From: Spiractinospora alimapuensis
GTDB taxonomy: Bacteria > Actinomycetota > Actinomycetes > Streptosporangiales > Streptosporangiaceae
Length of the DNA: 64,000 nucleotides
NCBI RefSeq assembly: GCF_018437505.1
Contig: NZ_CP072467.1
Span: 5,790,010 to 5,854,009, forward strand
Direction: 5' to 3'
Shown: positions 8,489 to 16,787 of the stretch, piece by piece
Layout: every line of letters begins with the position of its first letter
Numbering within the stretch: the stretch's first letter is position 1
The notes under the pieces: model-generated
Told to the model about the DNA's origin: nothing
What the model saw: the letters and a program-made list of their open reading frames with translations, nothing else
The model's database searches: none
Position numbers and translations under genes: made by a program

Positions 8489-9089
8489 ACTGCCGGCCCT
8501 CGTCCGTGGCGTGGAGGACGGCTCCGAACGCGCCCGGACGGTAGCGGACCACGCCCGCCTGCTCGTCGCGATCCTGAGCACACACCACGAAGCCGAGGAC
8601 GAGGTCCTGTGGCCCATCCTGATGGAGCGATGCCCCGCGGAGCTCACGCCCATGGTCGCCACCATGGAGGAGGAGCACCAGCAACTGCACACCCTGCTCG
8701 ACACCGTTTCGGAGCGGGCGGAGAAGTACAGCGTCACCGCGTCGGCCGGGGACCGCGAGGACCTCGCCCGCGCCACGGAAGCCGTGGTAGGGCCGATGCA
8801 TGGGCACCTCGTCGGGGAGGAGCGCAACATACTTCCACTGATCGACCGTTACTGCACCGACGAGGAATGGGCCTCGGTCGGCGAACACGGCCTCCCCCAA
8901 TTGACGCCGACGCAGGTGCCGCTCGTGTTCGGCATGATGCTCCGGGTCGCGACCGAGGACCAGCGCGCCGTGCTGGCCGCGCACATCCCCGATGAAGTCC
9001 TCTCGCAGATGGTCCAGATCGCCCCCGATGCGCTGAACGCTTACGAACGCACGCTGCACGGGTTCGACACATCCGAGCGCCCACGCTGA
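8409..9089 (+). CDS. Hemerythrin HHE domain-containing protein
   Basis: A 226-residue protein from the ATG at 8409, preceded by GAGGAAACC. It forms a four-helix hemerythrin-like bundle with candidate di-iron ligands in HHEAEDEVLWP, EEEHQQLH and HLVGEERNILP. Proteins of this kind bind oxygen, NO or other small molecules or store iron; the specific role here is unknown. Its start overlaps the end of the hydrolase relic, so after the deletion it may be driven by the TetR-controlled promoter at 8055-8116. Confidence 0.88.
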   Translation: MTGQKTTPTDSRDMYIVHNMLRRAFGELPALVRGVEDGSERARTVADHARLLVAILSTHHEAEDEVLWPILMERCPAELTPMVATMEEEHQQLHTLLDTVSERAEKYSVTASAGDREDLARATEAVVGPMHGHLVGEERNILPLIDRYCTDEEWASVGEHGLPQLTPTQVPLVFGMMLRVATEDQRAVLAAHIPDEVLSQMVQIAPDALNAYERTLHGFDTSERPR

Positions 9090-9282
9090 ACACACCGTGG
9101 CGCGAGCCGTCTGTGCTCGGCCGAAGAGCGGGGCGGTCGGTGGCGCTACGGGCGTGGGCGATACGGGTGCCCGCGATGATCACATAGGCATGTCCGCTGC
9201 GGGCGGCCGCGAGCTCGCACCCGCCCGCAGCGTCCTCCGCCACGCGTTGTGGAACGCTTGCCCGCGTCCTAGTTTTGACGAT

Positions 9283-10227
9283 GTGGATGTTCATACCCGT
9301 CGTTTGTGGCACTTCGTGACACTCGCCGATGAACTGCACTTCACCAGCGCGGCTGAGATGCTTCATATCTCGCAGCAAGGGCTCAGCCGCAGCATCGCCG
9401 AGCTCGAGGCGCAGGTCGGGGTGCCGCTCCTGGTGCGTACCACCCGCTCGGTCGCCCTGACCGAAGCCGGCGAACTCTTCCTCAGCCGCGTTCGTACAGC
9501 ACTCAGCGCGCTGGACGAGGGCACGCGCGCGGCTCGCGCTACCTGCGACAGTTTCCAGAATCCGCTCCGGATAGGTTTCAGCGTGTCGTCGCTGCTCGAG
9601 CTCAACGCACCGATCCTCAGTGCCTTTCGCGCGCGCTACCCCACGGTCGCCATCGAACAGGAGTCGTTCCAGTATGGCGACCCGTCCTGCGGCCTGTACT
9701 CCAACGCGACCGACATCGCGTTCGTGCGGACGCCCATCGAATGCCCCGACCTCCACGTCGAGCGGATGTTCGTCGAACCTCGCGCCGTCGGGGTCCACCA
9801 GGACCATCCCCTGGCGACCGCTCGATCCGTAACTCTGGACGCTCTCGTCGGTGAGGAAATCCTCGCACCGCGCACCCATGACAGTGCATGGTCGAGGTTC
9901 TGGACGCTGCGCGATACCGGGCTCGAAGAACGGTCGCTCCCGCACGTCGGGCCCATCGTCGGTTCGATTGAGGCAGAGCTGGAGAAGGTGACGTCCGGAG
10001 AGGCGATCACGGTCACCCCGATCAGTATGTCCCGCTTCGCTCCTCGTCCATCGATCGTGTACCGGCCGATCGCCGACGTCGCCGGATCAGAGATGGTTCT
10101 CGCGTGGCGCGGACCCAGGACACCCCTCATCGAGGCGTTCCGCGCCACGGCGGTCGAGGTCCAGGCACGTGAGAGGGCCTTGGTGTCGAGGATCGAGGCC
10201 GCGACCGGAAATCCCGAGGAGTTCTGA
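9283..10227 (+). CDS. LysR-family transcriptional regulator
   Basis: A LysR-type regulator of 314 residues from the GTG at 9283, chosen because the family HTH starts within a few residues of the N-terminus (TRRLWHFVTLADELHF, SAAEMLHISQQGLSRSIAELE). The C-terminal part is the periplasmic-binding-protein-like inducer domain. No divergent gene lies upstream, so it may act on the downstream AcoX/GcvPA/GcvPB operon 490 bp away; this is inference from position. No strong ribosome site precedes the chosen start. Confidence 0.86.
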   Translation: MDVHTRRLWHFVTLADELHFTSAAEMLHISQQGLSRSIAELEAQVGVPLLVRTTRSVALTEAGELFLSRVRTALSALDEGTRAARATCDSFQNPLRIGFSVSSLLELNAPILSAFRARYPTVAIEQESFQYGDPSCGLYSNATDIAFVRTPIECPDLHVERMFVEPRAVGVHQDHPLATARSVTLDALVGEEILAPRTHDSAWSRFWTLRDTGLEERSLPHVGPIVGSIEAELEKVTSGEAITVTPISMSRFAPRPSIVYRPIADVAGSEMVLAWRGPRTPLIEAFRATAVEVQARERALVSRIEAATGNPEEF

Positions 10228-10719
10228 AGCACGCCGCCCGCTCCACGTCTGACGTGCGGCTTCCGCTCATGCCTGTGACCTCGCGGCGTCCAGGGCGTCA
10301 GGCTCCCGTGCGCTGCGCATGTCCCTCGAGCGGCATCCCCCTGTCACCTCACCTCGACGGCCTTCGCGGTTGAGAGGGCGAAGGAGGCCTGGGCCGGCCC
10401 GTCGCGGGTCGAGCCTGGATCACGGGGCGTCGATCACGGAGCGCGCTCGGTCCCTGTGTGCGCGATGGATTCTCCAGCACGCGGGGGCAGCGGAACGGCT
10501 CGCCGCGCACGTAGGTGCCGATTAACAACTTCCCGGCGTAGGTCCGGGACGAGGTTTTGTTTCACTCCGCCGGCCATGAATGGTTGGCTCAACGGAGCTG
10601 GCCAGAGTGACCGCACGTTCTCGATCACGCGGTAGGCGGCACACATCATCCTGAGTTCTCGCATGGCGCACTGCGCTGCCCAGAAGACTCTCCTGATCTA
10701 CGAGTAGGAGTTCGAACCC
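10228..10719. promoter_or_regulatory. Long leader region before the AcoX/GcvPA/GcvPB operon, with terminator-like hairpin
   Basis: No credible gene lies in this 492-bp gap. A small dyad CACGTC-T-GACGTG sits at 10244-10256, just after the LysR stop, and may end that transcript. At 10531-10549, TCCCGG and CCGGGA form a short stem, followed at 10555-10562 by TTTTGTTT, an unusual T-run for this genome. This is about 160 bp before the operon start and could be an attenuator. No match to the glycine riboswitch core was visible. Confidence 0.45.
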
Positions 10720-11943
10720 ATGTCGGCTCTCCCGGAACAAGACACCACGGCGGTCAGTGTCCCCGGAGTGACGACGGCGAGACCGGAGCGGGTCCCCGCC
10801 GGGAACGTCGAAGGGCGCTGGATGGGCCGGACACTCGGCCTGATCGTCAATCCGCTCGCGGGTATGGGCGGCAGCGTGGGGCTCAAGGGGACCGACGGAC
10901 CGGAGATCCTCGACGAGGCGAAGCGGCGAGGCGCGCGTCCTCTGTCGAATGGGCGGGCCGTTCGCGCTCTCACTCGCCTCACGGCCACGAAGACACCTTT
11001 CGACCTCGTGGCCGGGGCCGGTGACCTCGGTGAGCACAGCGCACTGGCCGCTGGTCTGGAGCCTGTCGTCGTGCACCGGCCGGCGCCGACCGTCAGTGGA
11101 CCCGACGACACCAAGGCGGTCGTCAAGGCCATGTCGCACGCTGCGGTCGACCTCCTCCTGTTCGCGGGCGGAGACGGTACGGCGCGCGACATCCTCAGCG
11201 CGGTCGGCGACCGTGTGCCAGTGCTCGGGATCCCGGCGGGAGTGAAGATGCACTCGGCGGTGTTCGGCGCGAGTCCCGAGAACGCGGGCCGCCTCGCCGC
11301 CCTATTCCTCGACGGTGACCCCGCGGCGCGGTTGCGGGACGCCGAGATCATGGACCTCGACGAGACCGCTTTCCGAGAGGACAGGCTCTCGGCGCGTCTG
11401 CACGGCTACGCCCGCAGTCCCTACGAGCGCCATCTCGCGCAGAACGCCAAAGCGGGATCGCGGGCGGGTGACGACGCGGCACTGGAAGCAGCCTGCCAAC
11501 GCGTCGCGGCGCGGATGCGGGAAGGCGTTCTCTACGTCGTAGGCCCCGGCACCACCATGCGACGCGTCATGGACTCGCTTGGCCTGCCCTCCACACTGCT
11601 CGGTGTCGACGCCGTGCTGGACGGCGCGCTCCTCGGTTCCGACCTCGATGAACAGGCGCTGCTTCGGCTCATGGAAGGCCGCGAGACCCGCATCGTGGTC
11701 GGAGTCCTGGGCGGTCAGGGCTACCTGTTCGGGCGTGGAAACCAGCAGATCAGCGCCGAGGTCATCAGGCGGGTCGGCCGCGAAGGCATCGTCGTGGTCG
11801 CTCCGACGGAAAAGCTCATCGCACTCGAGACGGGACGGCTGCGCGTCGACACCGGAGACGCGGAGGTCGACGCGATGCTCGTCGGCCACCTGCGGCTGCA
11901 CACCGGTCCGGACCGCAGCCTCCTCGTCAGGGTGCTGTCCTGA
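10720..11943 (+). CDS. ATP-NAD kinase/AcoX-like protein
   Basis: A 407-residue member of the NAD-kinase-fold family that includes AcoX of acetoin clusters. The ATG at 10720 follows TAGGAG. The N-terminal ~35 residues are variable; then come LGLIVNPLAGMGGSVGLKG and the hallmark FAGGDGTARDI, followed by GIPAGVKMHSAVF, VVGPGTTMRRVMDSLG and GGQGYLFGRGNQQIS. GGDGT is the NAD/diacylglycerol-kinase nucleotide motif; the real reaction of this subfamily is not established. It lies 75 bp before the gcvPA-like gene on the same strand, so it forms an operon with the two glycine-dehydrogenase-like subunits. That partnership is the main clue to function. Confidence 0.85.
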   Translation: MSALPEQDTTAVSVPGVTTARPERVPAGNVEGRWMGRTLGLIVNPLAGMGGSVGLKGTDGPEILDEAKRRGARPLSNGRAVRALTRLTATKTPFDLVAGAGDLGEHSALAAGLEPVVVHRPAPTVSGPDDTKAVVKAMSHAAVDLLLFAGGDGTARDILSAVGDRVPVLGIPAGVKMHSAVFGASPENAGRLAALFLDGDPAARLRDAEIMDLDETAFREDRLSARLHGYARSPYERHLAQNAKAGSRAGDDAALEAACQRVAARMREGVLYVVGPGTTMRRVMDSLGLPSTLLGVDAVLDGALLGSDLDEQALLRLMEGRETRIVVGVLGGQGYLFGRGNQQISAEVIRRVGREGIVVVAPTEKLIALETGRLRVDTGDAEVDAMLVGHLRLHTGPDRSLLVRVLS

Positions 11944-12018
11944 CCGGCCGATGCGACGCGCTTCGTCGTCGGCACGACAGAGATCCCACGTAGAGCAACC
12001 GATACCAGGGGGAATCTG

Positions 12019-13422
12019 GTGAAGGAACGAGTAGCACACCGGTACATGGCCAACTCGGTACCGGCGATCAAGCAGGAGATGTTGGACGCGATCGGTGCGG
12101 GCTCGGTGGAGGAGCTGTTCAGCCAGCTCCCGACCGAGCACCGCCTCTCGCGTCCCCTCGACCTGCCTCCCGCGTTGTCCGAGGGCGAACTGCGACGTCA
12201 CCTCGTCGACACGCTGGCGAAGAACGGGACCACCGAGCGGTATCTCAGTTTTCTCGGTGCCGGATGTTGGCAACACCATGTGCCCGCGGCCGTCGACGAG
12301 GTGGTGCGCCGCAACGAGTGGCTCACCTCGGTCTCCGGTGAACCGAGTTCCGATCACGGGCGCAACCAGGCGTGGTTCGAGTTCTGCAGTCAGCTCGGCG
12401 AACTCCTCACGATGGATCTGGTCGGCATGCCGGTCCGCAGTTGGGGAGTCGCCGCGGGGCACGCGATCCGGATGGCGTCACGCATCACCGGGAGGGACGA
12501 GGTCGCGGTGGTTCGGGCGATCGACCCAGAGCGGCTCTCGGTCATCCGCAACTACTGTGAACCGGTCGAGATGCCGAGCCACATCTCGGTCCGCCTCGTC
12601 GCGTTCGATCCCGAGACGGGTCTGATGGACCTGGACGATCTGCGTGAGGTCGTCGGCGAGAGGACGGCCGCGGTCTACTTCGAAACCCCCTCCTACCTCG
12701 GCGTGATCGAGCACCAAGGGTCGGAGATCGCGGCCATCGCGCACGCCGCCGGAGCCCAGACGATCGTCGGCGTCGATCCGATCTCGCTCGGTGTGTTGGC
12801 GCCACCCGTCGACTATGGGGCCGACATCGTCGTTGGTACCACCCAACCCCTCGGCGTGCGTATGAATACGGGCGGTGGCGTAGGCGGCTTCATCGCGTCG
12901 CGGGACGAGGAAGCCTACGCCCGCCAGTACCCGACGCTGTTCGTCAGCGTCACGGACACGGCGAAGGAAGGCGAGTACGGCTTCGGCCTCGCCCTGTTCG
13001 AGCAGACTTCCTACGGTCTGCGTGAGAAGGGCAAGGACTGGACCGGTCACTCGGTCTACATGTGGGCGATCGCCAACGCCGTCTACATGGCGCTGATGGG
13101 TCCCGAGGGTTTCAAGGACGTGGGTGAGCTGATCCTGCGGCGTGCCCACTACGCCGCGCGGCGTATCGCCATGATCGACGGCGTGCGTGTGGCCTTCCCC
13201 TCGGGCTTCTTCAAGGAGTTCGTCGTGGACTTCACCGACACCGGGCGCAGCGTCGTCGACATCAACAAGGAGCTGCGCGCGCACGGGATCTTCGGAGGCA
13301 AGGACCTGTCGCGTGACTTCCCCGAGCTCGGGCAGAGTGCCCTCTTCTGCGTCACCGAAGTACACACCCAGGCTGACCTACAGCGTCTCGCCGACACTCT
13401 CTCGGAGGTAACAGCACGATGA
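12019..13422 (+). CDS. Divergent glycine dehydrogenase subunit 1 (GcvPA-like)
   Basis: A 467-residue protein related to the alpha subunit of two-subunit glycine decarboxylase (P-protein). Family segments include YLSFLGAGCWQHHVPAAVDE near the N-terminus and a fold-type-I aspartate-aminotransferase-like core (VYFETPSYLGVIE, VGVDPISLGVL). Where typical GcvPA proteins have YTPYQAEVSQG, this one reads VSGEPSSDHGRN, so it is clearly divergent. The GTG at 12019 has AGGGGG upstream. It overlaps the GcvPB-like gene by ATGA, indicating translational coupling. No GcvH or GcvT is nearby, so a conventional glycine cleavage role is doubtful. Confidence 0.85.
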   Translation: MKERVAHRYMANSVPAIKQEMLDAIGAGSVEELFSQLPTEHRLSRPLDLPPALSEGELRRHLVDTLAKNGTTERYLSFLGAGCWQHHVPAAVDEVVRRNEWLTSVSGEPSSDHGRNQAWFEFCSQLGELLTMDLVGMPVRSWGVAAGHAIRMASRITGRDEVAVVRAIDPERLSVIRNYCEPVEMPSHISVRLVAFDPETGLMDLDDLREVVGERTAAVYFETPSYLGVIEHQGSEIAAIAHAAGAQTIVGVDPISLGVLAPPVDYGADIVVGTTQPLGVRMNTGGGVGGFIASRDEEAYARQYPTLFVSVTDTAKEGEYGFGLALFEQTSYGLREKGKDWTGHSVYMWAIANAVYMALMGPEGFKDVGELILRRAHYAARRIAMIDGVRVAFPSGFFKEFVVDFTDTGRSVVDINKELRAHGIFGGKDLSRDFPELGQSALFCVTEVHTQADLQRLADTLSEVTAR

Positions 13423-14981
13423 GCGCCACCCTTCGCGAATACCACGCCCCGGTGTGGAACGAACCGGTCATCATGGAGATGGGCTACCCCGGTCGCCGGG
13501 GCGTGGCCGTACCAGAGGCCGAGGAAGAGGTAGGCGCCGAGGTCGGAGAAGCCACTGACCTGATCCCCGCCGCCATGCGACGACATGACCGGCCGGCACT
13601 GCCCGAGGTCTCGGAGCCGGAGGTGCTCTACCACTACTTGCGGCTGTCACAACAGACGCTCGGCATGATGGGCGTCAGCCTCTTCGGCACCTGCACGATG
13701 AAATACAACCCGCAGGTGAACGAGGCGATCGCATGGCGTCCCGAGGTCACCGAAGTACATCCCTACCAGGACGACGACACCTTGCAGGGAACCCTTGAGA
13801 TCGTGCACAGGTTCGACAACATCCTGCGCGAGATGTCGGGCATGGACCAGTTCGTCTTCCAGGCCGGCGGTGGCGCCGACGCCGCGTACACGAGCTGCGC
13901 CGTGACGCGCGCCTACCACGCGTCCCGCGGGGAACTGGAACAGCGCGACGAGATCATCACTACGATCCAGACACACCCATCGAACGCCGCGACCGCCGCG
14001 GCCGCGGGTTTCAAGGTCATTACCCTGATGCTCGACGAGGACGGCTACCCGTCGCTGGACGCGCTGAAGGCTGCGGTGTCCGACCGGACGGCCGCTCTCA
14101 TGGTCAACAACCCGGACGACATGGGTGTGTACAACCCGGAGATGCGTGAGTGGGTACGGGTGGTGCATGAGGCGGGTGGCCTGTGTTTCTACGACAGCGC
14201 CAACTTCAACGGCATGATGAGCAAGGTCCGTGCCCGCGAGATCGGCTTCGACGCCTGCATGTTCATGCTCCACAAGACCTTCGGCGCTCCCAAGAGCGGG
14301 GTGGGAGGACCGGCCGTCGGTGCTTACGGCTGCTCGGCGGAACTGGCACCCTTCGTGCCGACTCCGGTTGTCGCCCACGACGGTGAGCGTTACTACCTCG
14401 ATCACGACCGGCCGAAGAGCTGCGGCAAGATCCGCGAGTTCTGGGGCAACGTGCCTGTCGTGCTGAAGGCCTACGCCTGGATCCGCGCCATGGGGGCGGA
14501 GGGAGTGGCCGAGGCCTCCGACATCTCCGTCCTCGCCAACAACTACATGGAGCGGGGGCTGCTCGCCATTCGCGGCGTCACCCGCTCGCATCCCGACGCG
14601 ACCAGCCCCCGCCTGGAAATGACGCGCTACAGCCTGGCCCAGATGAAGGAGGAAACCGGGGTGGACGTCCATGACGTCCAGAACCGCATGACCGACTTCG
14701 GTGTGGACGCCATGTGGACCAGCCACGAGCCATGGCTCATACCCGAGCCGTTCACGCCCGAGGCCGGCGAGATGTACGGCAAGGAAGCACTCGACACCTG
14801 GATCGCGGTCCTCGCCCGGATATCCGACGAGGCGTACTCCGACCCCGAGATCCTCAAGACCGCGCCGCACAACCAGGCGGTCCACCGCCTGGATCACGAA
14901 ACGATGGAGGATCCGGCGCGGTGGGCCATGACCTGGCGGGCGTATCTGCGTAAGAGGGCGAACACCGTCACCGAGGGGTGA
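13419..14981 (+). CDS. Divergent glycine dehydrogenase subunit 2 (GcvPB-like), PLP subunit
   Basis: A 520-residue PLP-binding subunit, longer than the usual ~480-490. The catalytic lysine is K286 in MLHKTFGAPKSG. Ordinary GcvPB has HKTFSTPHGGGGPG at this place, so the glycine-rich loop beside the cofactor is altered to APKSGVGGPAVG. Other landmarks are LFGTCTMKYNPQVNE, HPYQDDDTLQG and DSANFNGMMSKVR. It begins inside the gcvPA-like stop codon and ends just before a strong double hairpin. With the partner subunit it should decarboxylate or otherwise act at the alpha carbon of an amino acid; the substrate and electron/C1 acceptor are unknown. Confidence 0.86.
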   Translation: MSATLREYHAPVWNEPVIMEMGYPGRRGVAVPEAEEEVGAEVGEATDLIPAAMRRHDRPALPEVSEPEVLYHYLRLSQQTLGMMGVSLFGTCTMKYNPQVNEAIAWRPEVTEVHPYQDDDTLQGTLEIVHRFDNILREMSGMDQFVFQAGGGADAAYTSCAVTRAYHASRGELEQRDEIITTIQTHPSNAATAAAAGFKVITLMLDEDGYPSLDALKAAVSDRTAALMVNNPDDMGVYNPEMREWVRVVHEAGGLCFYDSANFNGMMSKVRAREIGFDACMFMLHKTFGAPKSGVGGPAVGAYGCSAELAPFVPTPVVAHDGERYYLDHDRPKSCGKIREFWGNVPVVLKAYAWIRAMGAEGVAEASDISVLANNYMERGLLAIRGVTRSHPDATSPRLEMTRYSLAQMKEETGVDVHDVQNRMTDFGVDAMWTSHEPWLIPEPFTPEAGEMYGKEALDTWIAVLARISDEAYSDPEILKTAPHNQAVHRLDHETMEDPARWAMTWRAYLRKRANTVTEG

Positions 14982-14990
14982 GCAGGATGG

Positions 14991-15075
14991 CTACCCCGTC
15001 CGCCGCGGAGACACACGTTCTCCGCGGCGGACGGGGTAGGCGCGACGGCCATGGTGGCCATCGCGCCTACCCCGT
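14991..15075. terminator. Tandem overlapping hairpins, bidirectional terminator
   Basis: Arm 14991-15011 pairs perfectly (21 bp) with 15019-15039 around a 7-nt loop. Segment 15031-15051 also pairs with 15055-15075 (20 of 21 bp) around a 3-nt loop. The two hairpins share nine bases (15031-15039), so a transcript can form one or the other fully. They lie between convergent genes (GcvPB-like and a quinone oxidoreductase-like gene). Confidence 0.82.
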
Positions 15076-15112
15076 GCTAGGACGATCCGTCTCCGACCTT
15101 GGAGAAGACGAC

Positions 15113-16018
15113 CTATACGCGGACCGCGATCTTTCCCCGGGTGTGTCCGGCCTCGGAGTACGCGTGCGCCTGTGCGGTCTGTTCGAGTGGGTAGGTGCGC
15201 TCGATCCGCGGTGTGTAGCGGCCCTGCTGGCCGAGGTCGCTCGCCGCGGCGAGGAGTGTGGGGTCGTTCTCCGCGTTGGCAATATGCACGCCCAGGCGAT
15301 GCGCGTTGGTGTGGTCAGCGACGGTCGACACACGAGACGTATCGCCCACGATCGCGATGAGATCGGTCAGGGATCCGGAGGCCGCGGTGTCGAGCGCGAT
15401 GTCGACGCCGTCCGGAGCCAGGGTGGCGAGGCGATCCTTGAGGCCGGTGCCGTAGGTGGTGGGAACGGCTCCGAGAGTGGTGAGGAACTCGTGGTTGCGC
15501 TCGCTGGCCGTCCCGATCACGGTCGCGCCCTGGGCCACCGCGATCTCGACCGCGGCACTGCCCACGCCTCCCGCCGCGCCCTCGATGAGTAGGGTGCGCC
15601 CGCGCAGGGGACCGAGCGCGTTCAGTCCGCCCAGCGCGGTCACGGATGCCAGCCCCGCGCAGGCGGCCTCCTCATCGGTCCACGTGGCGGGGGTGTGGGC
15701 CCAGGCCGAAAGGACGGCCAGCTCCGCGGTCGCGCCCGTGACGCCGCCCAACCCGAATACCCGGTCGCCAACGTTCACTCCGTGCGTGCCCGCACCGATC
15801 TCGTCGACCACGCCGGCGGCATCACGTCCAGGGATCGCGGGCAGATCCACGGGCAACATCTCGCGCACCACTCCGGATCGGACCTTCCAGTCGACGGGAT
15901 TGACGCTGGCTGCCGCGACACGGACGCGGATCTCGCCAGGACCGGGACGTGGGTCGGGCACCTGCTCGACCACAAGCGTCTCCACACCGCCGTACTCGTG
16001 ATAGCGAACCGCGCGCAT
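15113..16018 (-). CDS. Zinc-independent MDR/quinone oxidoreductase-like NADP-dependent alcohol dehydrogenase
   Basis: A 301-residue medium-chain dehydrogenase/reductase of the quinone oxidoreductase type. It has the N-terminal GroES-like domain (VRYHEYGGVETL, ASVNPVDWKVRSG, PGRDAAGVV) and a Rossmann domain with IEGAAGGVGSAAVEIA. The catalytic zinc cysteine is absent, as is usual for quinone reductases and enoyl reductases. It is divergent from a MerR regulator across a classic MerR-type promoter, so it is probably induced by a compound that regulator senses. Confidence 0.9.
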   Translation of the reverse strand: MRAVRYHEYGGVETLVVEQVPDPRPGPGEIRVRVAAASVNPVDWKVRSGVVREMLPVDLPAIPGRDAAGVVDEIGAGTHGVNVGDRVFGLGGVTGATAELAVLSAWAHTPATWTDEEAACAGLASVTALGGLNALGPLRGRTLLIEGAAGGVGSAAVEIAVAQGATVIGTASERNHEFLTTLGAVPTTYGTGLKDRLATLAPDGVDIALDTAASGSLTDLIAIVGDTSRVSTVADHTNAHRLGVHIANAENDPTLLAAASDLGQQGRYTPRIERTYPLEQTAQAHAYSEAGHTRGKIAVRV

Positions 16019-16101
16019 GGTGTTCTTCCTTTCGACACGTCCGGGACTGGCCGTCTCTTGGGATCAATGGGGAGACTGTTCGGCGAGCGCCGACTTCCAC
16101 T

Positions 16102-16133
16102 ACGCTAAAACCTGACATCGGCGTCAGGTGCAA
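16102..16133 (-). promoter_or_regulatory. MerR-type promoter with dyad in an extended spacer
   Basis: ACCTGAC-N6-GTCAGGT is a perfect dyad at 16110-16129. On the minus strand it fits between TTGCAC (-35, 16133-16128) and TAGCGT (-10, 16107-16102) with a 20-bp spacer. MerR activators characteristically bind dyads inside such over-long spacers and untwist the DNA. The promoter points at the MDR gene. Confidence 0.72.
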
Positions 16134-16165
16134 ATCGGGCAGCCGCCCGAACAGAGGAGGTACCG

Positions 16166-16537
16166 GTGCGCATTGGTGAGGTCGCCGACAAGACGGGCGT
16201 GAGTGTCCGAGCGCTGCGCTACTACGAGGAACAGGACCTACTCCACGCCGACCGCGGCCCCGGCGGCCAGCGGCACTACGCCGACGCGGCCGTCAGCCGG
16301 GTTCGACTGATCCAACAGCTGTACGCCGCGGGCCTGCCGAGCAGAGTGGTTCGCGACGTTCTGCCATGCGTGGACTCGGTCGAGAAGACAGCACCCCCAG
16401 CGCTCCTGGACCAACTGGAGGCCGAGCGCGTCCGCATCGACCAGAAGATCACCGACCTGCTCGCGGCGCGTGACCGGCTCAACGACGTGATCGCCATCTC
16501 GCGTGACCCTGATTCCGACTGCTCTCACATGCGGTGA
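16166..16537 (+). CDS. MerR-family transcriptional regulator
   Basis: A 123-residue MerR-type activator from the GTG at 16166 with GAGGAGG just upstream. The winged-helix HTH (MRIGEVADKTGVSVRALRYYEEQDLL) is followed by the dimerisation coiled coil (LDQLEAERVRIDQKITDLLAARDRL). Cysteines are few (C in LPCVDSV and DSDCSHM) and show no clear metal-site pattern. It is divergent from the MDR oxidoreductase gene, its likely target. Confidence 0.92.
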   Translation: MRIGEVADKTGVSVRALRYYEEQDLLHADRGPGGQRHYADAAVSRVRLIQQLYAAGLPSRVVRDVLPCVDSVEKTAPPALLDQLEAERVRIDQKITDLLAARDRLNDVIAISRDPDSDCSHMR

Positions 16538-16697
16538 GGAGCGCTTCGGAACTGACCTCACCTGGGCGATCGGGTTTCACGTCGCGGCCCCAGTCCTGAC
16601 CGCGGCGGGGATCGCGCCTCGGCCCGGGGGCTGAGGGTGGTACGGGTTTTCCTAGGCACGAGACCCCCAGGAAATCCTCTCTCTGGATGACCTCCTG

Positions 16698-16787
16698 GGC
16701 CGGTTCCACGATGGGAACCGGCCAGAGGTTGGGAGCGCCGGAACGTTCGTGGCGCGGCCCTGGTCCCTCCAATGAGAGCTGATCACC
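16698..16787 (+). promoter_or_regulatory. Structured 5' leader of the aldehyde dehydrogenase gene
   Basis: GGCCGGTTCC (16699-16708 region) forms a perfect 10-bp hairpin with GGAACCGGCC. The latter strand can alternatively pair with GGCCCTGGTCCC downstream, enclosing GGTTGGGAGCGCCGGA (16727-16742) and a GCGCC/GGCGC stem. The same sequence and compatible pairing recur at 54150-54215 before an ALDH relic. Conserved sequence with alternative pairing suggests a regulatory RNA, but I could not match it to a known class. Confidence 0.45.

Noticed and set aside
10319-10525. Small 68-residue frame in the LysR-AcoX gap
   Set aside because: No ribosome site, no recognisable composition or family.
10228-10719. 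Glycine riboswitch before the GcvP-like operon
   Set aside because: Looked for the conserved aptamer core and did not find it; only a short hairpin with a T-run is present.
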